This document shows positions 1 through 8,158 of a DNA stretch of 64,000 bases, one piece after another (position 1 is the stretch's first letter; every line of letters starts with the position of its first letter). Location: the NCBI GenBank assembly GCA_944321125.1, contig CALUKD010000008.1, positions 88,199 to 152,198 of the forward strand, read 5' to 3'. Source of the stretch: Candidatus Butyricimonas faecavium. Its GTDB lineage: Bacteria > Bacteroidota > Bacteroidia > Bacteroidales > Marinifilaceae. The position numbers and the translations under genes were made by a program. The notes under the pieces are model-generated. The model searched no databases and had not been told where the DNA came from. It saw nothing but the letters and a program-made list of their open reading frames with translations.

Positions 1-466
1 GAAGGAGAAGAGTGAGTATCAAGTGTTATTGAGTAATCGGTATCCACAGCCGTCTCAATGGGATGCGAGTGTTGTTGGAGATTTCAGCGAGGACAAGTAT
101 GCATTCATGGTAACCATTTTGGGAAAATTGTATGATCCTTGGGCTGATTGGAGTTCTGATATTGCTGTTTTACTTGAGGCTTTGAATGAATACAACGCTT
201 CGCATCCCGGAGAGGAGAAAGATTTTACATTCCCGGAACCGCCGGCTCCTGTTTGGTGGAGTAATTTTGAACATATGCTCGGGGAATATTCAATGGCTAA
301 AGATCAATTTATGAAGGAGGCTTTAGGGTATGATTATAACTATTTCGTTTGGTGGTGGGTAGAGGACGAGAGAGGAACGAACCAACGCTTGCGGGATGCC
401 TATGACCAATATAACGCTGAACATCCGAATGATCCATTACCGTTTGAGCAGTTCCCTGTTATATGA
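1..466 (+). CDS. DUF4843 domain-containing protein, C-terminal part
   Basis: The reading frame is open from base 2 of the window, so the N-terminus and lipoprotein signal lie upstream; the GTG at 23 is an internal codon, not a credible start. The visible ~155 residues are Trp/Tyr- and acid-rich. They resemble the C-terminal part of the complete DUF4843 protein at 15547-16290: both have a W-D-(A/S)-S stretch, a G-(D/E)-F-(S/T)-E-x-(K/R)-Y-A-F segment and an ALxEYN helix. This copy carries a second W/Y-rich block with another DAYDQYN-like helix after it. The family occurs as small surface or periplasmic lipoproteins in SusC/SusD operons; its function is unknown. It is followed 38 nt later by a PKD-like lipoprotein, the same order as in the locus at 15547-17834, so SusC and SusD genes are expected just left of the window. 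The family call is by resemblance only. Confidence 0.7.
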   Translation, partial: KEKSEYQVLLSNRYPQPSQWDASVVGDFSEDKYAFMVTILGKLYDPWADWSSDIAVLLEALNEYNASHPGEEKDFTFPEPPAPVWWSNFEHMLGEYSMAKDQFMKEALGYDYNYFVWWWVEDERGTNQRLRDAYDQYNAEHPNDPLPFEQFPVI

Positions 467-504
467 AAGAAAGATTATTCTATGGTTTATAAAATAGAAA
501 AACA

Positions 505-2124
505 ATGAAAAGATTAATATTTATAGTCGGATTTGTTGCGTGGTTTCTTGTCGGATGTTATGATGATAAAGGGAATTACGACTACAAAGAAATAAATACG
601 ATTGATGGACTTATGTTTATGCCAACCCCGATTGTTGTGGAGGAAGGTAACTCGTATAGGTATGAATATCGTCAACCGGCACAGGAAGAATTAAAGGTAA
701 CTTATTCCCCGGTTTTTACTCAAAGTATGGTAGAAGGAGAGGATAATGTGGAGTATTTGTGGACGGTGGCGTATAAGGAGGGTTCTGAGAATGTTGTTGA
801 TAGTGTGTTTACGAAAGAATTGGAACTGGCTTACCCTCCGAAGCAAGCAACTAAATATAATGTCAAATTCCGCTTGAGTGATAAGAGAACGGGAGTTGAT
901 CATTATCGTGATTTTATCATGACGACTAAAGTTCCGTTTGTGAATTCATGGTTTATCTTGAATGGACCGGAAAATGACAGAAAGTTATCTACGGTGGAAG
1001 AACCGGATTCAACGAATCCGATCATCAGTTATGATGCTTATAAAGATTTGTGGAATAGGGAACGATTTCAAAAAGCGGAGGCTTTGTCGTACGTGAATTT
1101 CCTTACTCTTTCGGATGGAATGGATAAGTGTGAAAGTTTGTATGTCGTTCAGCGTGATTCTGTTGCTTTGATGTTGCCTTTCGTGTTGGAAGACAGGAAA
1201 GATTCCAGATCGTTATTTGCCCCTGGCGCTAATCCCAGTAATTTAGTTTATAGTGAATCTCACCCGATGAGCAGGTATGCTATTGCGGTGGATAATAATG
1301 GCAAATTTTATCATTCGGGAGGAAGTGGATATTATTTTACCGGTTTGACAGAAGCTGATGTGCAGAATTACGTGATCGATAAAATTTATATGAGTAGAAG
1401 TGGGTTTACCACGATTTGGGATAAAATGAATCGAAAATTCATGTCGTTTAATCCTGCTGAAAACCGGTGTTACGATATTCCAAGTCCCGATGGGAGTTAC
1501 CCGCAGAATGCAGTTGAGTCGAATACGGTAGAGATAAGCGATTTCCCGGTTGAAGGATTGTCCGAGGAGGTTGATGGGGTGACTCATCTTATGGAGATTT
1601 TGTGGTTAGGTCAAGGGATTACTTCGGGATCAGAGGAAACTGGTGCAACGGCTATTGGCGTGATGGCGGATACCAGCTATGTTTTTTATATAGAGGCTAG
1701 TGACAAAGAAAAATCAATGAGAGCAGACGAATCTCCGATTAAGGTGAAGAGGGTGAATCTGGGAGAACTCGGATTTGACCAGAATACTTGTTTTGCTACA
1801 TCTTCTGCTTATGCTGAACAGTTCTTTTACACGAAGGAGAGTAAGGTGTTTTTGTTTAACACGGTAAGTAAAGAGTCGATAGAATTGTATGATGCGGGGG
1901 ACGTGATTACGAAATTAAAGTTCAGGTCTGACGTTGATGCTTCTTTCCCGGATAATTCTTCCCCGTATCGTTGTTTGGGAATTGTTGTGAATGCGGCTGG
2001 TGCTGGTGAATTGCATGAGGTTATTCTAGATGAGGCAGGAGATTTCGTGACGTCGCACACATTTACCGGTTTTGGGGAGATAAAAGATTTGATTTATACA
2101 ACAGTAATGCGAGTAATTCAATAG
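505..2124 (+). CDS. PKD-like family lipoprotein
   Basis: 539 residues with a lipoprotein signal peptide (lipobox LVGC, Cys18), then the sequence YDDKGNYDY, which is diagnostic of this family because the paralogue at 16326 has LDDEGNYSY at the same place. An Ig/PKD-like region follows (about residues 50-150, with VEYLWTV and a VKFRLSDKRTGV strand pair), then a long beta-rich C-terminal half that may be propeller-like. It is probably anchored in the outer membrane as an accessory binding protein of the SusC/SusD pair encoded upstream of the window. It sits between the DUF4843 gene and a TlpA-like gene whose start is 2 nt after its stop, so the three are almost certainly one transcript. The substrate cannot be read from the sequence. 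Confidence 0.8.
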   Translation: MKRLIFIVGFVAWFLVGCYDDKGNYDYKEINTIDGLMFMPTPIVVEEGNSYRYEYRQPAQEELKVTYSPVFTQSMVEGEDNVEYLWTVAYKEGSENVVDSVFTKELELAYPPKQATKYNVKFRLSDKRTGVDHYRDFIMTTKVPFVNSWFILNGPENDRKLSTVEEPDSTNPIISYDAYKDLWNRERFQKAEALSYVNFLTLSDGMDKCESLYVVQRDSVALMLPFVLEDRKDSRSLFAPGANPSNLVYSESHPMSRYAIAVDNNGKFYHSGGSGYYFTGLTEADVQNYVIDKIYMSRSGFTTIWDKMNRKFMSFNPAENRCYDIPSPDGSYPQNAVESNTVEISDFPVEGLSEEVDGVTHLMEILWLGQGITSGSEETGATAIGVMADTSYVFYIEASDKEKSMRADESPIKVKRVNLGELGFDQNTCFATSSAYAEQFFYTKESKVFLFNTVSKESIELYDAGDVITKLKFRSDVDASFPDNSSPYRCLGIVVNAAGAGELHEVILDEAGDFVTSHTFTGFGEIKDLIYTTVMRVIQ

Positions 2125-2126
2125 AT

Positions 2127-3227
2127 ATGTACAAGTTATTTAGTCAATTGTTTATAATGGCTTTTTTCCTTTTCCCCGGATTATCTTTCGGGGAAGGAAA
2201 GAAGTTTACGATTAACGGGAAGATACCGGAAATGCCATCGGGTAGAATGATAGTGATTACCCAATTGGTGGATCGAGTGGATACGCTGGGGCAAGGAGAT
2301 ATTCGGGAAGGAAAGTTCGTGGTGGAAGGAGAAATGAATGAACCTTGTGTTGCGTTGATTTATGTGGAAGGGTATGGTGGGGGCTTTGTTTTTATTTTGG
2401 ATTCGGATGCACCTTACGAGATGGAATTGTTCCAATCTGGTAAAAGCGTGATTAAAGGAGGAAAATTACAGAGTGAGTTAATAGCATACCAAGGAATTGT
2501 TGCCGAAGAAAACGAAAAGATTAAGGCTGCCCGAACAAAGTTGGAGGAGGCGAGAGAGGCGAAACATTACCGTACAGCAAGTGAATTGCAGAAGAAATTA
2601 AATCAAGTGATGGAAGATGCACAATCTCGTTTAGGAAAGGTGGTAGAGAGAAATAAAGATAACGTGTTTGCAGCTTATATCCAGACGGCAGGTATGGAAC
2701 ATTTGGATTTGAATCGCTTGAGAGAGTGCTATGCAAGTCTGACGGATAAAGCAAAGGCGACAGGTCCCGGTAGGTTGGTGGCAGCTCGAATTCGGGCGTT
2801 GGAAGGGGTTGATGTAAATGCTGTTGCCCCGGATTTTACGCTACAAACACCGGAAGGGAAGGATATTGCCTTGTATGATGTGAAAGGGAAACTGAAGATC
2901 ATCGATTTTTGGGCGTCTTGGTGTGGTCCGTGTCGAATGGAGAACCCGAATATGGTGAAATTGTATGCTGAATTTAAAGATAAAGGTTTGTCCGTGATCA
3001 GTGTTTCCTTGGACGAAAAAAAGGATAAGTGGTTGGAAGCAATCAAGAAAGACGGGTTGACTTGGTTGCATCTTTCTGATCTGAAAGGATGGCAGGGCGA
3101 CGTGATAAAAAAATACAATATAGATGCTGTTCCAACTATTTTCGTGTTGGATGAAAATAATCGTATTGTTGCTAAAAATCTGAGAGGAGAGAAATTGAGG
3201 GCTTTTGTCTCTGAGCGATTGAAATAA
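2127..3227 (+). CDS. TlpA-family periplasmic thiol-disulfide reductase with DUF4369
   Basis: 366 residues. A signal peptide without a lipobox (about residues 1-22, ending LSFG) is followed by a DUF4369-type beta domain (about 27-120), a charged coiled-coil linker (about 125-200) and an AhpC/TSA-thioredoxin domain (about 230-366). The active site is in FWASWCGPCRMEN, and the cis-Pro loop AVPTIFVLD is present. The expected role is reduction of disulfides in envelope proteins or in imported peptides, with electrons from a membrane partner not encoded here. The start is 2 nt after the stop of the PKD-like gene, and a rho-independent terminator follows at 3250, so it is the last gene of the operon. 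The CxxC dipeptide is GP; the paralogues at 17940 and 21730 have AP and MP. Confidence 0.88.
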   Translation: MYKLFSQLFIMAFFLFPGLSFGEGKKFTINGKIPEMPSGRMIVITQLVDRVDTLGQGDIREGKFVVEGEMNEPCVALIYVEGYGGGFVFILDSDAPYEMELFQSGKSVIKGGKLQSELIAYQGIVAEENEKIKAARTKLEEAREAKHYRTASELQKKLNQVMEDAQSRLGKVVERNKDNVFAAYIQTAGMEHLDLNRLRECYASLTDKAKATGPGRLVAARIRALEGVDVNAVAPDFTLQTPEGKDIALYDVKGKLKIIDFWASWCGPCRMENPNMVKLYAEFKDKGLSVISVSLDEKKDKWLEAIKKDGLTWLHLSDLKGWQGDVIKKYNIDAVPTIFVLDENNRIVAKNLRGEKLRAFVSERLK

Positions 3228-3249
3228 GGTTTGTGTTTTGAAATGTAAG

Positions 3250-3282
3250 GGGAATCCGATAGGTAAAATTGGATTCCCTTTT
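3250..3282 (+). terminator. Rho-independent terminator after TlpA gene
   Basis: Stem GGGAATCC (3250-3257) pairs with GGATTCCC (3271-3278) and is followed by TTTT. It lies 22 nt after the TlpA stop and ends the left-hand operon before the opposing YfcC gene. Confidence 0.75.
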
Positions 3283-3324
3283 AATTATAAGAAGATGATG
3301 AATTTACATGGACCTTTTTTACCA

Positions 3325-4923
3325 TTAAAACCCATTCAACTGTATTGTTGCGGTGGGAATTAATAGTACGAAGCCGATAACGACAAGTAGCAAGATAAAT
3401 TTCCAGAAGAACTTCACCCAGATGTCGTAAGGAATACGAGCAATTCCTAGAGCTCCGATCAATACGCCGGAAGTCGGGGTGATCATATTCGTGAACCCGT
3501 CTCCGAATTGGAAAGCCATTACGGTAGCTTGCCGGGATAATCCGATCACGTCGGAAAAAGGAGCCATGATTGGCATGGTAAGAGCTGCTTTGGCAGAACC
3601 TGACGGGATGATAATGTTGATCATTGTTTGTATCAAGTACATGATTCCTAAAGAGAGTACACGCCCGGCCTCACTCATCAGGCTTGCCAGCGAGTGAAGG
3701 ATTGGATCTATAATATGGCCTTCTTGTAAAATAATGATAATACCCCCTGCTAAACCTACTACCAATGCGGCAGAAAGAATATCTTTGACTCCGGCGATAA
3801 AAAGCTTAACAATGTTATCTGCATTTTCTTTTGCTGCAAAGCCGGAAAGTATTCCCATGGCAAGGAATAATCCAGATATTTCAGGCAGATACCATCCGTA
3901 ACCCATCACACCCACGATTAAGAAAAGAATCGTGAAGCCTAGGATCGTTAGGATAAAAAAATGGAAAGATTTCCGTAAAGAAAAATACCCGATTAAGGCG
4001 AATAGTATGGTTAATGCCGGAACAATAAACGTGGTTAGACTGGAATGCTCCCCGATGGATAGTGTCGTGCGGGGAAAATAACAAGAGAAAAGTACTAGGC
4101 CGGTGAGGATAAAAAGGTAGACTAACCAAGATGAAGTGTAACTTTTGTATTCTATTTCTTGCGTGTTGTCCACTTTTTCTTGTCTCCAATGACTATCCAA
4201 ATTGTAGACGAGTGAAGCCTTGGGATTCCTCTTAACTTTTGCCGCATAGCGTAATACCCAAGCAATCATAATTACATTGAGTATGGCCCAACAGAAAAGC
4301 CGGTATTCGAAACCGGAAAATAACGGTAAGTCTGATAAACCTTGTGCGATGCCTATTGTGAAGGGATTCAAGATAGCTCCTGCAAACCCAACATGGGCGG
4401 CGACATAGACCATACATACTCCTGTGAGAGAATCGTACCCCATGGATATTGCCAAAGGAACGATAATAATGACAAAAGCGAGCGTTTCTTCGCTCATGCC
4501 GAAGATAGCTCCGAAACAACTGAACAGAAGCATAACCATGGTGATAATGATATTATTGACACCTAGTTTTCGGACAATCCCAATATGTTCTAATTTTTGT
4601 GTGGAGCGTAAAAAGGAGAAAATTCCCACGTCAATGGCTTTGCTATTATTCATGATCCAGAAAGCTCCTCCGATAATCAGTATAAAAGCGACTATGCCAG
4701 CTTGTTTTTCGAACCCGTTGAAAAGAGCTGAAAATACCTGCCACGTTTGCGGGCTTTTGGCAACCTCGTGAAATGAATCGTTCACGATCACGGTTCGTTC
4801 TACTCCATTGACGTTGACTGTTTCCCGTGCATATTCCCCGCCCGGGATAATCCACGTTAGGATGGCACAGATAATAATGATCGAGAATACAATGGTGTAG
4901 GTATGCGGGACTTTTTTTAGCAT
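3325..4923 (-). CDS. YfcC/DcuC-superfamily membrane carrier
   Basis: 532 residues, almost wholly hydrophobic, with about 12 membrane segments. The N-terminus (KKVPHTYTIVF, then TWIIPGGEY) and the loop IIPSGSAKAALTMPIMAP are characteristic of the YfcC family, related to C4-dicarboxylate and basic amino acid exchangers. The C-terminal GFTNMITPTSGVLIGAL repeats the half-helix pattern of ion-coupled carriers. The likely role is uptake or exchange of an amino acid or dicarboxylate across the inner membrane; the substrate is not predictable. It is monocistronic, convergent with the TlpA operon and divergent from a decayed gene. A promoter-like pair lies just upstream (4952-4980). Confidence 0.85.
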   Translation of the reverse strand: MLKKVPHTYTIVFSIIIICAILTWIIPGGEYARETVNVNGVERTVIVNDSFHEVAKSPQTWQVFSALFNGFEKQAGIVAFILIIGGAFWIMNNSKAIDVGIFSFLRSTQKLEHIGIVRKLGVNNIIITMVMLLFSCFGAIFGMSEETLAFVIIIVPLAISMGYDSLTGVCMVYVAAHVGFAGAILNPFTIGIAQGLSDLPLFSGFEYRLFCWAILNVIMIAWVLRYAAKVKRNPKASLVYNLDSHWRQEKVDNTQEIEYKSYTSSWLVYLFILTGLVLFSCYFPRTTLSIGEHSSLTTFIVPALTILFALIGYFSLRKSFHFFILTILGFTILFLIVGVMGYGWYLPEISGLFLAMGILSGFAAKENADNIVKLFIAGVKDILSAALVVGLAGGIIIILQEGHIIDPILHSLASLMSEAGRVLSLGIMYLIQTMINIIIPSGSAKAALTMPIMAPFSDVIGLSRQATVMAFQFGDGFTNMITPTSGVLIGALGIARIPYDIWVKFFWKFILLLVVIGFVLLIPTATIQLNGF

Positions 4924-4951
4924 AATGGATTCTGTTTTTAGATTGAGGGTT

Positions 4952-4980
4952 CAAATTTACAAATATTTGTGAGAGAGCAA
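4952..4980 (-). promoter_or_regulatory. Bacteroidetes-type promoter for YfcC gene
   Basis: Read on the minus strand: TTG (4978-4980), an 18-nt spacer, and TAAATTTG (4952-4959), matching TAnnTTTG. The spacer is one base shorter than usual. It lies about 30 nt before the ATG. Confidence 0.5.
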
Positions 4981-5010
4981 TAAAATGTGACTTGGAATTC
5001 TTAAATTTGC

Positions 5011-5563
5011 ATGAAAGAAGTAAATCATAACCATATGGATTCACGTTTGCAGGATAATTTGAACGTTTATGTACATCGGGACTATATAAATTTGGGGCGG
5101 GATATAAAAGTTGGTATTTGTGATGATATCGTGAATCTTGTTTCTTCCGGAGGCTTTCCGAGTTCAATTACGATTGGAGACGTGCTGGTTGGCCGTTCTG
5201 AGGTAAGGAATAAGGTGATTGCCCGTGTTTTTATATATCGAGCAATGGGGTAGTGAAATAAAGAATATTTTTATGGTGCGAAGAGGCAAGGGTTGTAAAA
5301 CCATTGATTACGGAGAAAGGGGATTTCGTGGGTGTTGAGTTGTATCGGAAATACACGAGTGTCCAAGAAAAGGTGAAGTGTATTTTGGGAAAAAGCAAAT
5401 AGATATATTGTATTTTTGTTTGGAGCCAAGAACTAGTAAAGACGTGTTGGGTTATTTAGGCGTAATTAATCATTCGAAAAGTAGAAGGTTACATGTAACT
5501 GGATTAGTTCAACTCGGATTGTTGGCCCGGACGATATCGGAAAACCCTAACGACGGGAACTAA
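5011..5563 (+). pseudogene. Remnant of AlbA/HATPase_c_4-type ATP-binding regulator, C-terminal part
   Basis: Several adjacent reading frames together spell the C-terminal half of the RecG-like/divergent-AAA regulator family. Frame 1 (5011-5230) has VYVHRDY, IKVGICDDIVNLVSSGGFP, SITIGDVLVGRSEVRN and KVIARVF. Frame 2 (from about 5234) continues YIEQWGSEIKNI. Frame 3 (from about 5286) gives KPLITEKGDFVGVELYRK. Frame 2 again (about 5390-5563) gives a winged helix, QIDILYFCLEP, KDVLGYLG and LLARTISENPND. The order matches the intact family, with at least three frameshifts near 5230, 5285 and 5395. The N-terminal AlbA_2 domain is absent. The small open frames at 5011-5253 and 5378-5563 are pieces of this relic, not genes. 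Confidence 0.8.
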
Positions 5564-5606
5564 AAATACATGACAACAGAGGCAAGAAAATTATACATAG
5601 AAGAAA

Positions 5607-6344
5607 ATGATAACAGAAGAAAAACAAGATAAAGTATTTACCCGGGGGGTGTTTCGAAAGGTGGGGAAAGCGATACATGATTATTATTTAATAGAGGATG
5701 GAGATCGGATTCTGGTAGGTGTATCGGGTGGTAAGGATTCGTTGGCGTTATTAGAGATATTGGCCATGCGAGCCAAGGATCCGAAACAGAATTACACGGT
5801 TATTGCGGCTCATATTGCGGTGGAGGATGTTGCTTACGAAGTGGATGGAGAGTATTTGAGGGCTTTCTGTGAACGTCTAGGTGTGGAGTATGTTTACCGA
5901 ACAATTCGGGTAGATACAACAGTGAACCCCAAGAAACCGGCTTGTTTCGTATGTTCATGGTATCGGCGTAAGATGCTTTTCGATATAGCCAAAGAGTATG
6001 ATTGTAAAAAACTGGCATTGGGACATCACCGGGATGATGCCGTGGAGAGTCTTTTGATGAGTATGTTGTTTAATGGGACGATTTGCAGTATGCCTGCCCG
6101 GTTGGAAATGTTCAAGAATACTTTTACGCTTATTCGTCCGTTAATCTATCTTTCGAATGACGAGACTTCACGATATGCAGAAATGCGGCAGTTTAAAAAG
6201 CAGAAAAAACATTGTCCTCATGAAAAGGCAACAAATCGGGATGCCGTGAGTAAGTTACTTGATCAGATGGAAATCATTTCTCCCCATGCTCGGAGTAATT
6301 TGTTTGCGGCAATGCAAAATATTCGGGAGGATTACTTGCCTTGA
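5607..6344 (+). CDS. TtcA-like PP-loop ATPase (tRNA 2-thiocytidine biosynthesis family)
   Basis: 245 residues. The PP-loop VGVSGGKDSLALLE (about residues 37-50) binds ATP for adenylation of the target base. CFVCSWYRR supplies the CxxC that, in TtcA, holds a [4Fe-4S] cluster, and a further Cys in KKHCPHEKA near the C-terminus matches the third ligand. LALGHHRDDAVESLLM is the conserved HxxDD segment of the family. In E. coli TtcA thiolates C32 of some tRNAs. It could also be another member of the TtcA/TuiL group, so no gene symbol is assigned. It starts 43 nt after the decayed regulator and appears monocistronic. Confidence 0.82.
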   Translation: MITEEKQDKVFTRGVFRKVGKAIHDYYLIEDGDRILVGVSGGKDSLALLEILAMRAKDPKQNYTVIAAHIAVEDVAYEVDGEYLRAFCERLGVEYVYRTIRVDTTVNPKKPACFVCSWYRRKMLFDIAKEYDCKKLALGHHRDDAVESLLMSMLFNGTICSMPARLEMFKNTFTLIRPLIYLSNDETSRYAEMRQFKKQKKHCPHEKATNRDAVSKLLDQMEIISPHARSNLFAAMQNIREDYLP

Positions 6345-6654
6345 TTGTAATTTTTTAGTGATTTATATGCTGAGATATCGAAACGAGGATTAGAATGATT
6401 TTAAATTAACCTCTTCTTTTCCGCTTGTGGCGTGTGAAAGATAGTTTTTTCTGTATCAGATAAATGGCATTAAATTTTTAAATTGAAAATATTTGTGGGG
6501 AAAAATTGTTTTATTCAAAAAAAGGTCCTAATTTTGTCTTCAGGAGGTGAGGATTCCAGAGAGGATGGAATTCTTAACTAGATAAAGGCACTTATTGGAG
6601 GATAAGTGTCATTTATTTTTTTATGTATGAATCAATATTTTAATAAAATATGTT
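6345..6654 (+). promoter_or_regulatory. Intergenic region with greA promoter and leader
   Basis: There is no coding sequence here. A promoter with good match is present: TTG (6506-6508), 20 nt, TAATTTTG (6529-6536). The predicted transcript starts near 6543 and leaves a leader of about 110 nt. The leader has a weak GGATTCC/GGAATTC hairpin (6551-6572) and then a terminator-like hairpin at 6587-6610. Confidence 0.65.
6587..6620 (+). terminator. Terminator-like hairpin in the greA leader
   Basis: GGCACTTAT (6587-6595) pairs with ATAAGTGTC (6602-6610), nine pairs including one G-U, with a 6-nt loop and the U-rich tail ATTTATTTTTTTA. It lies between the predicted transcription start (about 6543) and the greA ATG (6655), so it could release a short RNA of about 75 nt or attenuate greA. 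Confidence 0.65.
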
Positions 6655-7131
6655 ATGACAAAGAAGGTATCTTATGTAACCAAAGAAGGGCTGAAAAAAT
6701 TGCAGGATGAATTGGACAATCTGCAGAATGTAGAGCGCCCTAAGATTTCTAAGGCAATAGGGGAAGCTATTGAAAAAGGAGATATCTCCGAAAATGCAGA
6801 GTACGATGCGGCGAAGGATGCCCAAGGATTATTGGAGGCTAAAATCGCTCAGCTACAAGATATAATCTCCAATTGTCGGATTATTGACGAGTCGCAGATA
6901 GATACGTCAAAAGTTCAGATATTGAATAAAGTGACGATCAAAAACACGAAAACGAAAGCAACAATGACTTATACATTGGTGTCAGAGAGTGAAGCTGATT
7001 TCAAGGCTGGAAAGTTGTCTATCACGACTCCGATAGCTAAGGCGTTGATTGGGAAAAAGCTGGGTGACAAGGTGGAAGTACAGGTCCCGGCAGGATTGAT
7101 GGAGTTTGAGATCATGGATATTTCAATTTAA
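6655..7131 (+). CDS. greA: Transcription elongation factor GreA
   Basis: 158 residues, the usual GreA length. The N-terminal coiled coil (about residues 1-75) contains the tip signature DISENAEYDAAKDAQG, with the acidic residues that enter the RNA polymerase secondary channel to stimulate cleavage of backtracked RNA. The C-terminal FKBP-like domain (about 80-158) ends with IGKKLGDKVEVQVP. The ATG at 6655 fits the conserved N-terminus (KKVSYVTKEGLKKLQ). The HIT gene follows after 57 nt containing a composite repeat, so the two may be co-transcribed up to the terminator at 7604. The leader hairpin suggests control by premature termination. Confidence 0.96.
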   Translation: MTKKVSYVTKEGLKKLQDELDNLQNVERPKISKAIGEAIEKGDISENAEYDAAKDAQGLLEAKIAQLQDIISNCRIIDESQIDTSKVQILNKVTIKNTKTKATMTYTLVSESEADFKAGKLSITTPIAKALIGKKLGDKVEVQVPAGLMEFEIMDISI

Positions 7132-7143
7132 TTGAAAATGAAG

Positions 7144-7183
7144 GCCAGTTGGAGCTGGTAATCTAAAATTTAAAATCTAAAAT
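7144..7183 (+). repeat. Composite hairpin plus AATCTAAAAT repeat before HIT gene
   Basis: A short hairpin, GCCAG (7144-7148) with CTGGT (7155-7159), runs straight into an A/T tract starting TAATCTAAAATTTAAAATC and ending at 7183, five bases before the HIT start codon. The same arrangement and orientation relative to the start codon occurs before the RND pump gene (27187-27237). Confidence 0.6.
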
Positions 7184-7188
7184 AGGTC

Positions 7189-7581
7189 ATGGCTTCAATT
7201 TTCACTATGATTATTAACGGGGAGATTCCATCTTACAAGGTGGCCGAGGATGAACATTATTATGCATTCTTGGATATTAATCCCATGCAAAAAGGACACA
7301 CGCTAGTGGTTCCGAAAAGAGAAGAAGATTATTTGTTCGATTTAACGGATGAAGAATTAGCCGGAATGATGGTGTTTGCCAAAAAGGTAGCCAAAGCTAT
7401 TAAAAAGAGCATTCCTTGCCAACGAGTGGGGGTGGCTGTGATTGGATTGGATGTTCCGCATGCTCATATTCACTTGGTTCCTTTGGTTGAAGGTAACGAG
7501 TTGAACTTTTCTAACCCAAAGAAACAATTCCCGAAAGAGGAAATGGAAGCTTGTGCTAAGCTGATTAATAGCAATTTGTAA
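7189..7581 (+). CDS. HIT family nucleotide-binding hydrolase
   Basis: 130 residues. The histidine triad is in VPHAHIHLVPL (about residues 94-104), the nucleoside phosphoramidase/diphosphate hydrolase active site. The N-terminal FTMIINGEIPSYKVAED and the LDINPMQKGHTLVVPK strand are typical of bacterial Hint-type proteins. It is cytoplasmic, and the physiological substrate in bacteria is unsettled (AMP-lysine-like or dinucleotide substrates are known for the family). It follows greA and is ended by a terminator at 7604. Confidence 0.93.
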   Translation: MASIFTMIINGEIPSYKVAEDEHYYAFLDINPMQKGHTLVVPKREEDYLFDLTDEELAGMMVFAKKVAKAIKKSIPCQRVGVAVIGLDVPHAHIHLVPLVEGNELNFSNPKKQFPKEEMEACAKLINSNL

Positions 7582-7603
7582 AAATATTAGACAATTTATC
7601 ATG

Positions 7604-7630
7604 AGGGACGCAATCACGTCCCTTTTTTTT
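7604..7630 (+). terminator. Rho-independent terminator after HIT gene
   Basis: AGGGACG (7604-7610), loop CAATCA, CGTCCCT (7617-7623), then a run of eight T. It ends only 8 nt before the ATG of the thioesterase gene, leaving almost no room for a separate leader there. Confidence 0.85.
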
Positions 7631-7638
7631 ATCAGAAG

Positions 7639-8130
7639 ATGGAAAGAAAAAAATTATATAATGCTTACGAGCAACACGAGGGATATAATTGTTTCGGTTG
7701 TGCATCCGGAAATGAACATGGCTTACGCTGTGAATTCTACGAAGAGGGAGAATATATTACTTGTCATTGGATGCCTCGTCCCGAATTTCAAGGTTTTTTT
7801 CACGTGTTGCATGGAGGAATTCAAGCAACATTGATTGATGAAATTGCATGTTGGAATATTTTTGCCAAAGTGAAAAGTGCTGGAGTTACAGTTGAATTAA
7901 CCACGAAATATCGTTCCACGGTTTATTCCGATCGAGGAGAACTATTCCTGCGTTCCCGCATCGTGGAACAAACTTCTCGTTTGGCGAAGATGCACGTGGA
8001 ATTATTCAATGCTGATGGAACATTGGGAAGTGAGGCCGATGTGGTTTATCGAATATTCCCGGAAAATGTAGCTCGCCAACGATTAGGATGGACAGGAATC
8101 GAGGCATTTCATCGTGAAGAAAGTAAATGA
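7639..8130 (+). CDS. PaaI-family hotdog thioesterase
   Basis: 163 residues with a single hotdog fold. FHVLHGGIQATLIDEIACW (about residues 54-72) carries the HGG loop and the acidic residue on the central helix used for acyl-CoA thioester hydrolysis in PaaI/YdiI-type enzymes. The N-terminal NCFGCASGNEHGL has two Cys in a Cys-x-x-Cys arrangement that recurs in this subfamily. It starts immediately behind the HIT terminator, and the HAD gene follows after 28 nt in the same direction. The acyl substrate is unknown. Confidence 0.85.
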   Translation: MERKKLYNAYEQHEGYNCFGCASGNEHGLRCEFYEEGEYITCHWMPRPEFQGFFHVLHGGIQATLIDEIACWNIFAKVKSAGVTVELTTKYRSTVYSDRGELFLRSRIVEQTSRLAKMHVELFNADGTLGSEADVVYRIFPENVARQRLGWTGIEAFHREESK

Positions 8131-8158
8131 TTATTTTTGTTGAGAAATAATTGATCTT

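Noticed and set aside
5378..5563. 61-codon frame as an independent small gene
   Set aside because: Its sequence continues the family order of the frameshifted regulator upstream, so it is part of the pseudogene.
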